Shown here piece by piece: positions 33,724 through 42,646 of a DNA stretch of 64,000 bases. Under the pieces are notes generated by a model, which was not told where the DNA came from, made no database searches, and saw only the letters and a program-made list of their open reading frames with translations. The position numbers and the translations under genes are program-made. The DNA is taken from positions 1 through 64,000 of the forward strand of contig NZ_FUXA01000005.1 of the NCBI RefSeq assembly GCF_900167085.1, in the 5' to 3' direction. This DNA is from Eubacterium ruminantium (lineage in GTDB: Bacteria; Bacillota; Clostridia; Lachnospirales; Lachnospiraceae). How positions within the stretch are numbered: position 1 is the stretch's first letter; each line of letters starts with the position of its first letter.

Positions 33724-35109
33724 ATGGGCAAATATTTTGGTACTGATGGATTTAGGGGAGAAGCAAATGTTGGACTTACTGCAGATCATGCATATAAAGT
33801 CGGAAGATTTCTTGGATGGTATTATAACGAGCTGAGAAGAAGGGCCGGAGATGAAACTCCTGCAAAGGTCGTTATAGGAAAAGATACAAGACGTTCAAGT
33901 TACATGTTTGAGTATTCATTGGTTGGAGGACTTGTAGCATCCGGAGCAGATGCTTATCTGCTTCATGTAACTACAACACCTTCAGTTGCTTATATAACAA
34001 GAATGGATGAGTTTGATTGTGGTATCATGATATCAGCGAGCCACAATCCTTATTATGATAATGGTATCAAGCTTATCAGCGGCTCAGGTGAGAAGATGAA
34101 AGAGGATACCATAGAGCTTATCGAAGCATATCTCGACGGAAATCTTGTAGTATTTGACAGCAAATGGGATACTATTCCTTTTGCAACAAAGGAGAAAATA
34201 GGCTGCACAGTTGATTATGCATCAGGAAGAAACAGATATATCGGATATCTCATTTCACTTGGTATGTATTCACTTAAAGATATGAAGATCGGACTTGACT
34301 GCGCAAATGGTAGTTCTTGGAATATTGCCAAGACTGTATTTGAAGCATTCGGTGCAAAGACATATATTATAAATGCAGAGCCAAACGGAACAAATATCAA
34401 CAGAAATGCAGGCTCAACTCATATTGAAGGCCTTCAGAAATTTGTTGTTGAGAATGGCCTTGATGTAGGATTTGCATATGATGGTGACGCTGACAGATGT
34501 CTGGCTGTTGATGAAAATGGCGAGATAGTCAATGGAGATCATATTTTATATATTTACGGTAAATACCTTAAAGAGCAGAATAAGTTGAAGAATAATACTG
34601 TTGTAACAACAGTTATGTCTAACTTCGGACTTTATAAGGCATTTGATGAAGAAGGCATTGATTATGCCAAGACAGCAGTTGGAGACAAATATGTTTATGA
34701 ATATATGATTCAGAATGATTGCTGCATAGGTGGTGAGCAGTCAGGACATATTATTTTCTCTAAATATGCTACAACCGGTGACGGTATACTTACTTCTATC
34801 AAAATGGTTGAAGTTATGAAGGATAAGAAGCAGAAGCTTTCGGAACTTAAGAGAGGATTTACAGTTTATCCTCAGGTGCTTAAGAATATCCGCGTTAAGG
34901 ATAAGAGAGAAGCTCAGAGTGATAAAGATGTTATTGCTAAAGTTGATGAAGTTGCAGCTTTGCTTGGAGACAGCGGAAGAATACTTGTTAGAGAATCAGG
35001 TACTGAGCCTGTTGTAAGAGTAATGGTTGAAGCAGCGGATGAAAGCGTTTGCAACCAGTATGTAGATAGTGTCATTGAAGTTATCAAAGCTAAAGGACAC
35101 GTAGAATAA
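33724..35109 (+). CDS. glmM: Phosphoglucosamine mutase
   Basis: 461 aa. N-terminal KYFGTDGFRG, phospho-serine loop ISAS106HNP, metal loop YDGDADR, sugar loop GGEQSGH and C-terminal phosphate loop VRESGTEPVVRVM. It converts glucosamine-6-phosphate to glucosamine-1-phosphate for peptidoglycan and surface glycans. Slightly divergent from Bacillus GlmM in the N-terminal third (ELRRRAGDETP), but all catalytic loops are present. Confidence 0.93.
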   Translation: MGKYFGTDGFRGEANVGLTADHAYKVGRFLGWYYNELRRRAGDETPAKVVIGKDTRRSSYMFEYSLVGGLVASGADAYLLHVTTTPSVAYITRMDEFDCGIMISASHNPYYDNGIKLISGSGEKMKEDTIELIEAYLDGNLVVFDSKWDTIPFATKEKIGCTVDYASGRNRYIGYLISLGMYSLKDMKIGLDCANGSSWNIAKTVFEAFGAKTYIINAEPNGTNINRNAGSTHIEGLQKFVVENGLDVGFAYDGDADRCLAVDENGEIVNGDHILYIYGKYLKEQNKLKNNTVVTTVMSNFGLYKAFDEEGIDYAKTAVGDKYVYEYMIQNDCCIGGEQSGHIIFSKYATTGDGILTSIKMVEVMKDKKQKLSELKRGFTVYPQVLKNIRVKDKREAQSDKDVIAKVDEVAALLGDSGRILVRESGTEPVVRVMVEAADESVCNQYVDSVIEVIKAKGHVE

Positions 35110-35182
35110 TCATATAAAATAAAATGATTTATGATCAGCCGGTGCACATTTGTGATAATTGTCGTGCGAGATTTTAATAAGA

Positions 35183-35226
35183 AACAGTTTATGAAGGACT
35201 TAAGCCTTTCATAGACTGTTTTTTTT
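35183..35226 (+). terminator. Intrinsic terminator after glmM
   Basis: Long stem AACAGTTTATGAAGG/CCTTTCATAGACTGTT with minor mismatch, followed by eight Ts. Confidence 0.9.
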
Positions 35227-35277
35227 AGCCGCTTTTGACGTATTAAAAATCATTTCACATAAACTTCACAAAAATTG

Positions 35278-35304
35278 TTAGCACTCACTATTGACGAGTG
35301 CTAA
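35278..35304 (+). promoter_or_regulatory. CIRCE operator (HrcA site)
   Basis: TTAGCACTC (35278-35286), nine-base spacer, GAGTGCTAA (35296-35304): an exact match to the CIRCE consensus. It overlaps the -35 box of the hsp20 promoter, so HrcA binding would block transcription until heat shock. Confidence 0.95.
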
Positions 35305-35319
35305 CAGCTGTGATATAAC
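35291..35319 (+). promoter_or_regulatory. SigmaA promoter of hsp20
   Basis: TTGACG (35291-35296), 17-bp spacer, TATAAC (35314-35319). The -35 box starts in the CIRCE spacer. Confidence 0.8.
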
Positions 35320-35427
35320 ATAATCAAGTTGAGAAACTTAAAGCCCACCTGCAAAAAGAATGGACGGAGATTTGTTGGTTATGATCCGGTAGATAAACCG
35401 GACATACAGATTGAAAGGAGAAAAATT

Positions 35428-35886
35428 ATGTATTACACAAATATTTTTAATGATGGTTTTGTAGAGGATTTTCTTGATGAGTTATTCGGAGGAGCAACAG
35501 GAAGAAGTTGCGGTGAAGAGAATAAAAAGAGCCAGCCTCCAAAGAGAGTCGCTAATTTAAGAACAGATATCAGTGAGGATGATAAGGGGTACAAATTTGA
35601 AGTAGACCTTCCGGGATTTGATAAGTCAGAAGTTAGCATCGAACTTAAGAATGACTATCTTACTATAAGAGCTGAGCATGCTGAGAAAGAAGAGAATAAG
35701 GAAGCTGAGGAGACTAAGTATCTCAGAAAAGAAAGATATAAAGGTCTCAGACAGAGAAGCTACTATGTCGGAGAGAATATCAAAGCAGAAGGCATTAAAG
35801 CAAGCTTTAATAATGGAGTACTTACCATTGATGTTCCAAAGCCTGAACCAAAGGAAGAGGCTAAGGTAACAATCAACATTGATTAA
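35428..35886 (+). CDS. Small heat shock protein (Hsp20/alpha-crystallin)
   Basis: 152 aa from ATG 35428, preceded by AAAGGAG. Alpha-crystallin domain ~45-145: DLPGFDKSEVSIELKNDYLT, with the C-terminal strand NGVLTIDVPKPEP. Short N-terminal arm ending in FLDELFGG. An ATP-independent holdase that binds unfolding proteins. Regulated by HrcA through the CIRCE site 124 bases upstream. Hsp20 under direct CIRCE control rather than with groES or dnaK is seen in several clostridia. Confidence 0.95.
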   Translation: MYYTNIFNDGFVEDFLDELFGGATGRSCGEENKKSQPPKRVANLRTDISEDDKGYKFEVDLPGFDKSEVSIELKNDYLTIRAEHAEKEENKEAEETKYLRKERYKGLRQRSYYVGENIKAEGIKASFNNGVLTIDVPKPEPKEEAKVTINID

Positions 35887-35915
35887 TATATTTCATATTA
35901 TTTTTCCTTATCAAA

Positions 35916-35948
35916 GGGCTCCGGTTAATTTCCGGAGTCCTTATTGGT
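35916..35948 (+). terminator. Intrinsic terminator after hsp20
   Basis: 9-bp stem GGGCTCCGG/CCGGAGTCC (35916-35924 with 35932-35940) followed by TTATT. Confidence 0.75.
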
Positions 35949-36092
35949 TTGTAGACGACATTTTCATTGTATACCATGAAATTTAAGATTTATGCGTTAT
36001 AGCCGACGTATATCAATAAACAGAATATATTTTAACGCATGGGATTAATATGTTAAAATAAAGATAATAATGTATAAAAATAGGAGTTTTAC

Positions 36093-36956
36093 ATGCAAGA
36101 TACAAATAATAAAAATGAAGTGAATAATAAAGTTCTTACAGGTGAAAGGGCGCTTTTTAATGTGAGTAACTTAATTGTAAATGAGTGTACTTTTGAAGAT
36201 GGCGAGTCACCGCTTAAGGAAAGCAGTTTTCTAAAGATTTACAAAAGCAGCTTCAACTGGAAATATCCGCTTTGGTATTGTCATGATGTTGAAGTCAGTG
36301 ACAGCAGACTTTCTGAAACGGGAAGAGCAGGAATCTGGTACACTGATAAGCTTAAGATGGTTGATACCATTATAGAAGCACCAAAGGCTTTCAGAAGATG
36401 CAAAGGTCTGAAACTGGAAAATGTCAGTTTTACAAATGCATCTGAAACCATGTGGAAATGTACAGATATAATGATGAATTCCGTTGATGTTAAGGGGGAT
36501 TATTTTGCTATGAACAGCAGTAATATTGTAGCTGATAATCTTACAATAGATGGTAATTATCCTTTTGACGGAGCAAAGAATGTTGAGATAAGAAATTCAA
36601 AACTTATTTCAAAAGATGCATTCTGGAATGCTGAAAATATAACGGTATATGATTCATTTATATCAGGTGAATATCTTGGATGGAACTCGAAGAATGTAAC
36701 ATTTATCAATTGTACCATCGAGAGTCTTCAGGGGCTCTGCTATATTGACGGGCTTGTGATGAAGAACTGCAAAACTGTTAATACCAATCTTGCATTTGAA
36801 TATTCTACATGTGATGTTGAATTAACAAGTCATGTGGACAGCATCAAAAATCCTTCAGGCGGAAGCATCCGTGCTTTATCAGTGGGAGAACTTATCATGG
36901 AAGAAGATAAGGTAAATGTTGATGCAACAAAGATTATCATCGGTAATGAGAATTAA
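36093..36956 (+). CDS. DUF3737 family protein (pentapeptide/beta-helix-like)
   Basis: 287 aa, ATAGGAGTT site. The start TGERALFNVSNLIVNECTFE, the ESPLKESSF segment and WKYPLWYCHD are the family hallmark. The remainder is a run of short repeating strands with regularly spaced N and W (CKGLKLENVSFTN, WKCTDIMMNS, WNAENITVYDS) expected to wind into a parallel beta-helix. Function unknown; common in gut and rumen Firmicutes. No signal peptide. Followed 90 bp later by the PatB gene. Confidence 0.88.
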   Translation: MQDTNNKNEVNNKVLTGERALFNVSNLIVNECTFEDGESPLKESSFLKIYKSSFNWKYPLWYCHDVEVSDSRLSETGRAGIWYTDKLKMVDTIIEAPKAFRRCKGLKLENVSFTNASETMWKCTDIMMNSVDVKGDYFAMNSSNIVADNLTIDGNYPFDGAKNVEIRNSKLISKDAFWNAENITVYDSFISGEYLGWNSKNVTFINCTIESLQGLCYIDGLVMKNCKTVNTNLAFEYSTCDVELTSHVDSIKNPSGGSIRALSVGELIMEEDKVNVDATKIIIGNEN

Positions 36957-37046
36957 TGACTGAAAACTTAGATAATACAGTCCGGATTAGTACAGACAAA
37001 ACACAGAAATATTAGCTTAAATTATTGATAATGAGGGTACAGATAT

Positions 37047-38306
37047 ATGTTTGATTTTGACGAGATTGTTGACAGATCAGGAACAAATTCCATCAAATGG
37101 GATATTAAAGAAGGCGAGCTTCCGATGTGGGTGGCAGATATGGATTTCAAAACTGCGCCACCTGTTATTGATGCGCTTAAGAAAAGAGTGGATCATGGGA
37201 TTTTTGGATACTCGGACTATACAGAGGAATGGAAAGAGGCCTATGTCGGATGGTGGAAGAGAAGACATGATTTCGAGATGGATAAGGATGCACTTATCTT
37301 TTCAACGGGAGCAATACCTGCTATTTCGAGTATAGTAAGAAAGCTCACAACTCCAGCTGAGAAAGTTGTACTTCTGACACCGGTTTATAACATTTTCTTT
37401 AATTCGGTAGTCAATAACGGAAGATTTCCGGTGGAGTGTCCTCTGAAATATGTTGAAAACAGTGATGCAAATAATTGTATAAATAATTGCAGTGAAAGCA
37501 GTAATGATATGGCTGCTGATGATAAGAATTCTTCCGATAAAAAAGTTTGTGCGGATGGTCATTTCGAGATTGACTGGGAGAATTTTGAAAAGGTATGCAG
37601 TGATCCTCAGGTATCTCTTCTTATATTCTGCAATCCTCATAATCCTACAGGAACGGTCTGGGATAAGGAATCGCTTGCAAGGGTTGGAGAAATCTGCTTT
37701 AGAAATCATGTAAGAGTCATTAGTGATGAAGTGCACTGCGATCTTGTTTGTCCGACAGGACATTATATACCATTTGCTTCAGTGAATGAAGTGAATAAAA
37801 AGATAAGCATTACATGTCTTGCTCCTTCAAAAAGCTTTAATATTGCAGGACTTGCAGGTGCCGCTGTTTATGTTCATGATGAGGACATCCGTCATAAGGT
37901 ATGGAGAGGAATCAATACTGATGAAGTCGGAGAACCAAATGCATTTGCTGTTCAGGCAGCTATTGCAGCATATAATTATGGCGAAGAGTGGCTTGATGAA
38001 TTAAGAAAATATATTGCCATCAATAAGGATCTTACCAAGACATTTATTCAGAATGAAATCCCTCATCTTAAATATGTCAGCGGACCGGCTACATATTTAT
38101 GTTGGGTTGATGCAAGAAGTTTTGGTAAAGGAAATGAAAAATTCACTGATTTCCTTCGCAGAACCACAGGATTGTGGATATCTGACGGGGCGGCTTACGG
38201 TAAAGCCGGTGAAGGATTCCTCAGAATTAATGTTGCTACTCCTAAATGCAATGTGGAGGATGGACTCGAGAGGCTGAAAAAGGGTGTGGAGCTCTATACC
38301 AGATGA
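37047..38306 (+). CDS. PatB/MalY-type aminotransferase, cystathionine beta-lyase
   Basis: 419 aa, GAGGGTACAG site. Fold-type I PLP enzyme: MWVADMDFKTAPPVIDALKK, FCNPHNPTGTVW, and the PLP lysine near residue 260 in APSKSFNIAGLAG. It cleaves cystathionine or cysteine C-S bonds. Unlike typical ~390-aa members it carries an acidic Asn/Ser/Asp-rich insert at about residues 137-172 (NNCINNCSESSNDMAADD) between two strands, probably a flexible surface loop. Overlaps the MATE gene by four bases. Confidence 0.9.
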   Translation: MFDFDEIVDRSGTNSIKWDIKEGELPMWVADMDFKTAPPVIDALKKRVDHGIFGYSDYTEEWKEAYVGWWKRRHDFEMDKDALIFSTGAIPAISSIVRKLTTPAEKVVLLTPVYNIFFNSVVNNGRFPVECPLKYVENSDANNCINNCSESSNDMAADDKNSSDKKVCADGHFEIDWENFEKVCSDPQVSLLIFCNPHNPTGTVWDKESLARVGEICFRNHVRVISDEVHCDLVCPTGHYIPFASVNEVNKKISITCLAPSKSFNIAGLAGAAVYVHDEDIRHKVWRGINTDEVGEPNAFAVQAAIAAYNYGEEWLDELRKYIAINKDLTKTFIQNEIPHLKYVSGPATYLCWVDARSFGKGNEKFTDFLRRTTGLWISDGAAYGKAGEGFLRINVATPKCNVEDGLERLKKGVELYTR

Positions 38307-39871
38307 ATGAAAATATAAAAATATCAAAATCAGGCAAACTGCTTATGCAGATAAGAAATGGTGAAACATTAAGCACATCCGAAAAGATATATCTTACGGC
38401 TGTGCTTAGTTTTCCTGCAATCCTTGCTCAGATAGTTTCCATTGTTATGCAGTATATTGATGCGGCGATGGTAGGACATCTGGGAGAGAATGCATCTGCA
38501 TCCATAGGACTTATTTCAACATCTACCTGGCTTGTGGGTGGAACCAGCATGGCAGCGGTTTCCGGTTTTTCCATACAGGTTGCTCAGGCAATCGGAGCGA
38601 AGAAATATAAATATGCAAGAAAGCTTATGTGGCAGTCTTATTTTATTGTACTGGGACTGGCTCTTATTCTTATGCTCGGAGGTCTTATCATAGTGCCGGT
38701 TCTTCCTAAGATGCTTGGTGGAAGTGCGGATATAGTAGATGATGCGGGAAAGTATTTTATGATTTTTTCATTGGGACTTCCTATAGTTGCAATGAGCAGA
38801 CTTGCAGGCGCTATGCTTCAGGCTAGCGGAAATATGAAGGTTCCCGGGCTTCTTAACTCTTTGGTTTGTATTCTTGATATTATTTTCAATTTCTTTTTTA
38901 TATTTCCTACAGATAGTTATAAAGTTTTCGGCATGAATATAACTCTTCCGGGAGTCGGGCTTGGAGTTATGGGAGCCGCAATCGGAACCGTAACGGCAGA
39001 GCTGGTTGTTTGTATCCTTATGTATTATTTTCTGTGGGGTAAAAGATCCATACTTTCAAAAAAATACATCGGTCATGAAATCGAGGAAGATCGTGGTGAA
39101 ATATATGATGAAGAATTCGGAAACAGTAAAAAGATAAGCGGTAAAGAATTCAATAAAGCAGATCTTCGCAGGGCATGGATGCTGGCTTGGCCTATAGGGC
39201 TTGAGCATATAGCTATCTGCGGGGCAATGGTTGTTACAACTGTGATAGTTGCACCTCTTGGTAAGGTTGCCATTGCTGCAAATTCATTTGCCATAACTGC
39301 TGAGAGCCTTTGCTATATGCCGGGCTACGGAATAGGTGATGCGTCGGCAACTCTGGTTGGACAGAGTATAGGTGCCGGACGAAGAGGAACAGCTTATTCA
39401 TTTGGAAAGATCACTATAGCTGCAGGTATGGTGATAATGACTCTTACCGGAATTATCATGTATATAGCTGCACCTTATATGATAGGATTTCTTACTTCAG
39501 TCAAAGAGATAAGGGATCTTGGAACTTCGGTGCTCCGTATAGAAGCATTTGCGGAACCTTTTTATGCAGCATCAATTGTTGCAGCGGGAGCATTAAGAGG
39601 GGCCGGAGATACACTTAAACCATTTATAATGAATCTTGTCAGTATCTGGGGAGTTCGACTGGTGCTGGCATTTACTCTTACAGGAAGAGTCGGAAAGCTT
39701 TTTGGCATTACTTCGGGAGAAGGAATTATCGGTAAGATATTCAGAAAAAATTATGGCCTGAAGGGAATCTGGATAGCTATGTGTCTTGAGCTTTGTTTTA
39801 GAGGAACCATTTTCCTTATCAGATTTATCAGGAAAAAATGGATTCCGAATATAAAAAAGGAAGATCTATAA
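38303..39871 (+). CDS. MATE family efflux transporter
   Basis: 522 aa from ATG 38303, coupled to the preceding stop as ATGA. Twelve hydrophobic segments in two bundles: AILAQIVSIVMQYIDAAMVG, later RLAGAMLQASGNMKVPG, and in the second half WPIGLEHIAICGAMVVTT and VAAGALRGAGDTLKPF. Drug/sodium or metabolite antiporter. A ~30-residue charged loop (HEIEEDRGEIYDEEF) links the two halves. The longer frame to 38246 lies inside patB. Confidence 0.92.
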   Translation: MNENIKISKSGKLLMQIRNGETLSTSEKIYLTAVLSFPAILAQIVSIVMQYIDAAMVGHLGENASASIGLISTSTWLVGGTSMAAVSGFSIQVAQAIGAKKYKYARKLMWQSYFIVLGLALILMLGGLIIVPVLPKMLGGSADIVDDAGKYFMIFSLGLPIVAMSRLAGAMLQASGNMKVPGLLNSLVCILDIIFNFFFIFPTDSYKVFGMNITLPGVGLGVMGAAIGTVTAELVVCILMYYFLWGKRSILSKKYIGHEIEEDRGEIYDEEFGNSKKISGKEFNKADLRRAWMLAWPIGLEHIAICGAMVVTTVIVAPLGKVAIAANSFAITAESLCYMPGYGIGDASATLVGQSIGAGRRGTAYSFGKITIAAGMVIMTLTGIIMYIAAPYMIGFLTSVKEIRDLGTSVLRIEAFAEPFYAASIVAAGALRGAGDTLKPFIMNLVSIWGVRLVLAFTLTGRVGKLFGITSGEGIIGKIFRKNYGLKGIWIAMCLELCFRGTIFLIRFIRKKWIPNIKKEDL

Positions 39872-39881
39872 AAGATCTTCC
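39859..39881 (-). terminator. Shared terminator of MATE and glutathione peroxidase genes
   Basis: 8-bp stem GGAAGATC/GATCTTCC across the overlapping stop codons; a run of six Ts follows on the minus strand, so it chiefly serves the peroxidase gene. Confidence 0.75.
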
Positions 39882-40411
39882 ACGACTTTTGCTATATTTT
39901 CCATTTTCTCTGTGGGTTCATATCTGGCGACAACTTCACCGGAACGATCTATTAAGAAAATGGTGAAATTCCATTTGATATCAGGATTATCTTTGTAATT
40001 CTTGTCCAAGGTCTTAAGAAATGCGGACATTACAACACCTCTCGGATTTTTGCCGAATCCTTCAAATCCCTTCTTTTCTTTTAGATATTTAAAAAGAGGA
40101 ATTGCATTGGGACCATTTACATCAGCTTTCTTCATCTGAGGAAACTGAGTATTGTATTTCATTGTACAGAATTCATGTATCTCTGCATCGGTGCCCGGTG
40201 CCTGATCATCGAACTGATTGCAGGGAACGTCGATTATCTCAAATCCCTTTTCATGAAAATTTTCATACATCTGCTCAAGGTCTTTGTAATGAGGAGTGAA
40301 TCCGCAACCGGTAGCAGTATTGACAACAAGGATAACTTTGCCTTTAAATTCGGACATGCGTATCTCGTTTCCGTTTGAATCTTCAACAGTGAGATCGTAA
40401 AAACTGTTCAT
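39866..40411 (-). CDS. Glutathione peroxidase family protein (thioredoxin-dependent type)
   Basis: 181 aa from the ATG at 40411 (site GGAGGGT). Peroxidatic cysteine C36 in NTATGCGFTPHYKDL, where the family usually has PQY; then DVPCNQFDDQAPGT and KWNFTIFLIDRSG. It reduces peroxides, in bacteria normally using thioredoxin. Convergent with the MATE gene, and the two coding regions overlap by six bases at their ends. Confidence 0.93.
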   Translation of the reverse strand: MNSFYDLTVEDSNGNEIRMSEFKGKVILVVNTATGCGFTPHYKDLEQMYENFHEKGFEIIDVPCNQFDDQAPGTDAEIHEFCTMKYNTQFPQMKKADVNGPNAIPLFKYLKEKKGFEGFGKNPRGVVMSAFLKTLDKNYKDNPDIKWNFTIFLIDRSGEVVARYEPTEKMENIAKVVEDLL

Positions 40412-40564
40412 AAGCGTACCCTCCTCCAATAGATATACTTCTTTTTCATTATACCATTTTTTTTATATAAAAGTTATTGTTTTTATAATTTTTTTGCAAA
40501 AATTTCTATCGAGACGAAAGTTATTTCTGCGTAAATGGTTAATTTGTCAATATTCGGATTTTTA

Positions 40565-40618
40565 TTGACAGCTATAGGAATTGTATGATATAAAATAATT
40601 AACCGACAACCTGTCGGT
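40565..40618 (+). promoter_or_regulatory. tetR promoter with TetR operator
   Basis: TTGACA (40565-40570) and TATAAA (40589-40594, 18-bp spacing) place transcription at about 40601, directly on the palindrome ACCGACA-N3-TGTCGGT (40602-40618). The same palindrome lies before the MFS gene, which supports autoregulation. Confidence 0.75.
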
Positions 40619-40651
40619 ATAATGAGGCTGGGATATGAATGGGTATTGGTA

Positions 40652-41296
40652 ATGAGAGTAGTAAAGTCTGCAGAAGAAAGAAAAAATGAGATACTGGATG
40701 TTGCTGAACAGCTATTTGCGGAAAAAGGATTTGATAATGCCAGCACAAATGACATAATCAAAAGAATTGGAATTGCCCGAGGAACACTGTATCATCATTT
40801 TAAATCAAAAGAAGAGATACTCGACGCTATCGTTAACAGAATAACTAATGCCGGAATCGCGAGGGCTAAGATAATTGTATCAGATAAAACAATTCCCTTG
40901 CAGGATAGACTTACAGGGATAATTCTGGCACTGAATGTCAGCGGTGATGTGCAGGAAGAGGTTTTTGAACAGATTCATAAACCACAGAATGCTTTGCTTC
41001 ATCAGAAGATGCAGGAACAGCTGTTAAGTGGTGTGGTGCCGATAATAACTACATTAATAGAAGAGGGAAATGAAATTGGATTATTTGATTCAAAGTACCC
41101 GGCAGAAGCTGCAGAGATGATCATGATTTATTCCAGTGTAGCTTTTGATGAGTTTTCAGATTTAAGCGCCAGGGAGATTGAAATAAAAGGAAAGGCATTT
41201 ATCTGTCATATAGAAAGAATTCTGTCGGCAAAGGAAAACAGCCTGGTGGAACCAATCATGATAATATTCAAGAAACAGATGAAGCAGAAAAATTAA
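40652..41296 (+). CDS. TetR/AcrR family transcriptional regulator
   Basis: 214 aa from the ATG at 40652; the ATG at 40622 lies almost at the operator and has no ribosome site, and neither does 40652 clearly. N-terminal HTH: ILDVAEQLFAEKGFDNASTN, IIKRIGIARGTLYHHFKSK. The ligand-binding C-terminal half is unremarkable. It probably represses itself and the downstream exporters through the two ACCGACA-N3-TGTCGGT sites. The natural ligand is presumably a substrate of those exporters. Confidence 0.9.
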   Translation: MRVVKSAEERKNEILDVAEQLFAEKGFDNASTNDIIKRIGIARGTLYHHFKSKEEILDAIVNRITNAGIARAKIIVSDKTIPLQDRLTGIILALNVSGDVQEEVFEQIHKPQNALLHQKMQEQLLSGVVPIITTLIEEGNEIGLFDSKYPAEAAEMIMIYSSVAFDEFSDLSAREIEIKGKAFICHIERILSAKENSLVEPIMIIFKKQMKQKN

Positions 41297-41315
41297 CCCG
41301 GTGATGGGACATAAA

Positions 41316-41342
41316 GGGGTCTGTCAAAAGACCCCATATATT
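41316..41342 (+). terminator. Probable terminator after tetR
   Basis: 7-bp stem GGGGTCT/AGACCCC followed by an AT-rich but T-poor tail; it may be weak. Confidence 0.5.
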
Positions 41343-41347
41343 ATAAC

Positions 41348-41374
41348 TATCAACCGACAACTTGTCGGTTGATA
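41348..41374 (+). promoter_or_regulatory. TetR operator upstream of the exporter genes
   Basis: Perfect 12-bp half-sites TATCAACCGACA and TGTCGGTTGATA around a three-base spacer. The inner 17 bases repeat the tetR promoter site, differing only in the spacer. It lies 30 bases before the MFS start. Confidence 0.85.
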
Positions 41375-41404
41375 AGGGAGATAAACTTTTAAGGAAGGTT
41401 GTAT

Positions 41405-42646
41405 ATGGAAAACAGATCAAATTATAAAAAATTTCTACTGTTATGGTGCGGTGAATTCATATCATCGATAGGAGGAGGTCTCACAAGCTTCGGACTTAGT
41501 ATATATATCTTTCAGAAGACAGGGAGTGCAGCAAGCATGGGTCTAGTGGCATTACTTTCATTTCTTCCCATCTTACTGCTGAGTCCTGTAGCGGGAGTGC
41601 TTGCAGACAGATATGACAGATGCCTTATGATGATGATCGGTGACGGTATGTCGGGACTCGGATTGGTATATATACTCATATGTATGTTTGCAGGCGAAGC
41701 CGGACTATATCAAATATGTATCGGTGTATTTATAAGTGCAGTATTTTCGTCTTTGCTTGAACCTTCATACAGGGCAATAGTTACTGATATGCTGTCAAAG
41801 GATGAATACTCCAAGGCAAGCGGCATGATGAGTATAGCGGGAAGTGCAAGATATCTTATATCGCCTATGATCGCAGGATTTCTTCTTACAATCAGCGATG
41901 TTAAGCTGCTTATCATTATCGATATCTGTACTTTTATTCTGACAGTAATCTGTACAGCTGTAGTAAGAAGCAGCCGTATCGTAAGACAGAAAAAAACTAC
42001 TGATTCCTTTGTGCAAAGTTTTAAGGTGGGATGGAAAGCTATAACTGAAAAAAAGGGTATATTTGTAGTGATTATGATTACGTCGGTGATAACCTGTTTT
42101 ATGGGGGCTATCCAGATATTGGTTGAACCAATGATACTTGATTTTCAGACCGGTAAAGTTCTGGGAATAGCAGAAACAGTATGTGCAAGCGGTATGCTTG
42201 TGTCCAGTATATTTATAGGAATCATAGGGATAAAGAAGAATTTTACAAGGATACTAAGTATCTCTTTGACAATCTGCGGACTTGCAATGATAGGATTCGG
42301 ATTAAAGGAAAATATATATATCATCTGCTGTTTTGGATTCCTGTTTTTCTTTATGCTTCCATTTGCAAATAATTGTCTTGATTATCTGGCCAGAACAAAT
42401 ATAGATGCTGATAAACAGGGAAGAGCATGGGGCTTAATAAGCTTTCTGTCACAGCTTGGATATGTAGTTGCGTATGCAGGGGCAGGGCTGTTAGCAGATA
42501 AGATAGCGGATGTAAGACATATAGGTATAGGTCGTGGAGCAGCAACGGTAATCATAATATCCGGTATCATGCTGGCGATAATTGCCACTTTAATCTCAAG
42601 GTTCAGATCGATCAGAGAACTGGAAAGCGGTGAGAAAAATGAATAA
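41405..42646 (+). CDS. MFS efflux transporter
   Basis: 413 aa from ATG 41405, with AAGGAAGG six bases upstream. Twelve hydrophobic segments; LLSPVAGVLADRYDRCLMMM is the loop 2-3 signature (GxLADRxxR) and the N-terminus resembles DHA3-type macrolide/drug exporters. Directly under the TetR operator. Overlaps the permease gene by eight bases, so export genes are co-translated. Confidence 0.9.
   Translation: MENRSNYKKFLLLWCGEFISSIGGGLTSFGLSIYIFQKTGSAASMGLVALLSFLPILLLSPVAGVLADRYDRCLMMMIGDGMSGLGLVYILICMFAGEAGLYQICIGVFISAVFSSLLEPSYRAIVTDMLSKDEYSKASGMMSIAGSARYLISPMIAGFLLTISDVKLLIIIDICTFILTVICTAVVRSSRIVRQKKTTDSFVQSFKVGWKAITEKKGIFVVIMITSVITCFMGAIQILVEPMILDFQTGKVLGIAETVCASGMLVSSIFIGIIGIKKNFTRILSISLTICGLAMIGFGLKENIYIICCFGFLFFFMLPFANNCLDYLARTNIDADKQGRAWGLISFLSQLGYVVAYAGAGLLADKIADVRHIGIGRGAATVIIISGIMLAIIATLISRFRSIRELESGEKNE

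Larger units (their letters stand above)
35110..35427 (+). other. Gene-free region: terminator, CIRCE, promoter and leader of hsp20
   Basis: 318 bases between glmM and hsp20. Contains the glmM terminator (35183-35226), the CIRCE operator (35278-35304) and promoter (35291-35319), then a ~100-base untranslated leader. An open frame through the leader (from 35329) is not needed to explain the gene. Confidence 0.85.

Noticed and set aside
35329-35427. 33-residue N-terminal extension of Hsp20
   Set aside because: The sequence is not Hsp20-like; AAAGGAG precedes the ATG at 35428, where the family sequence begins.
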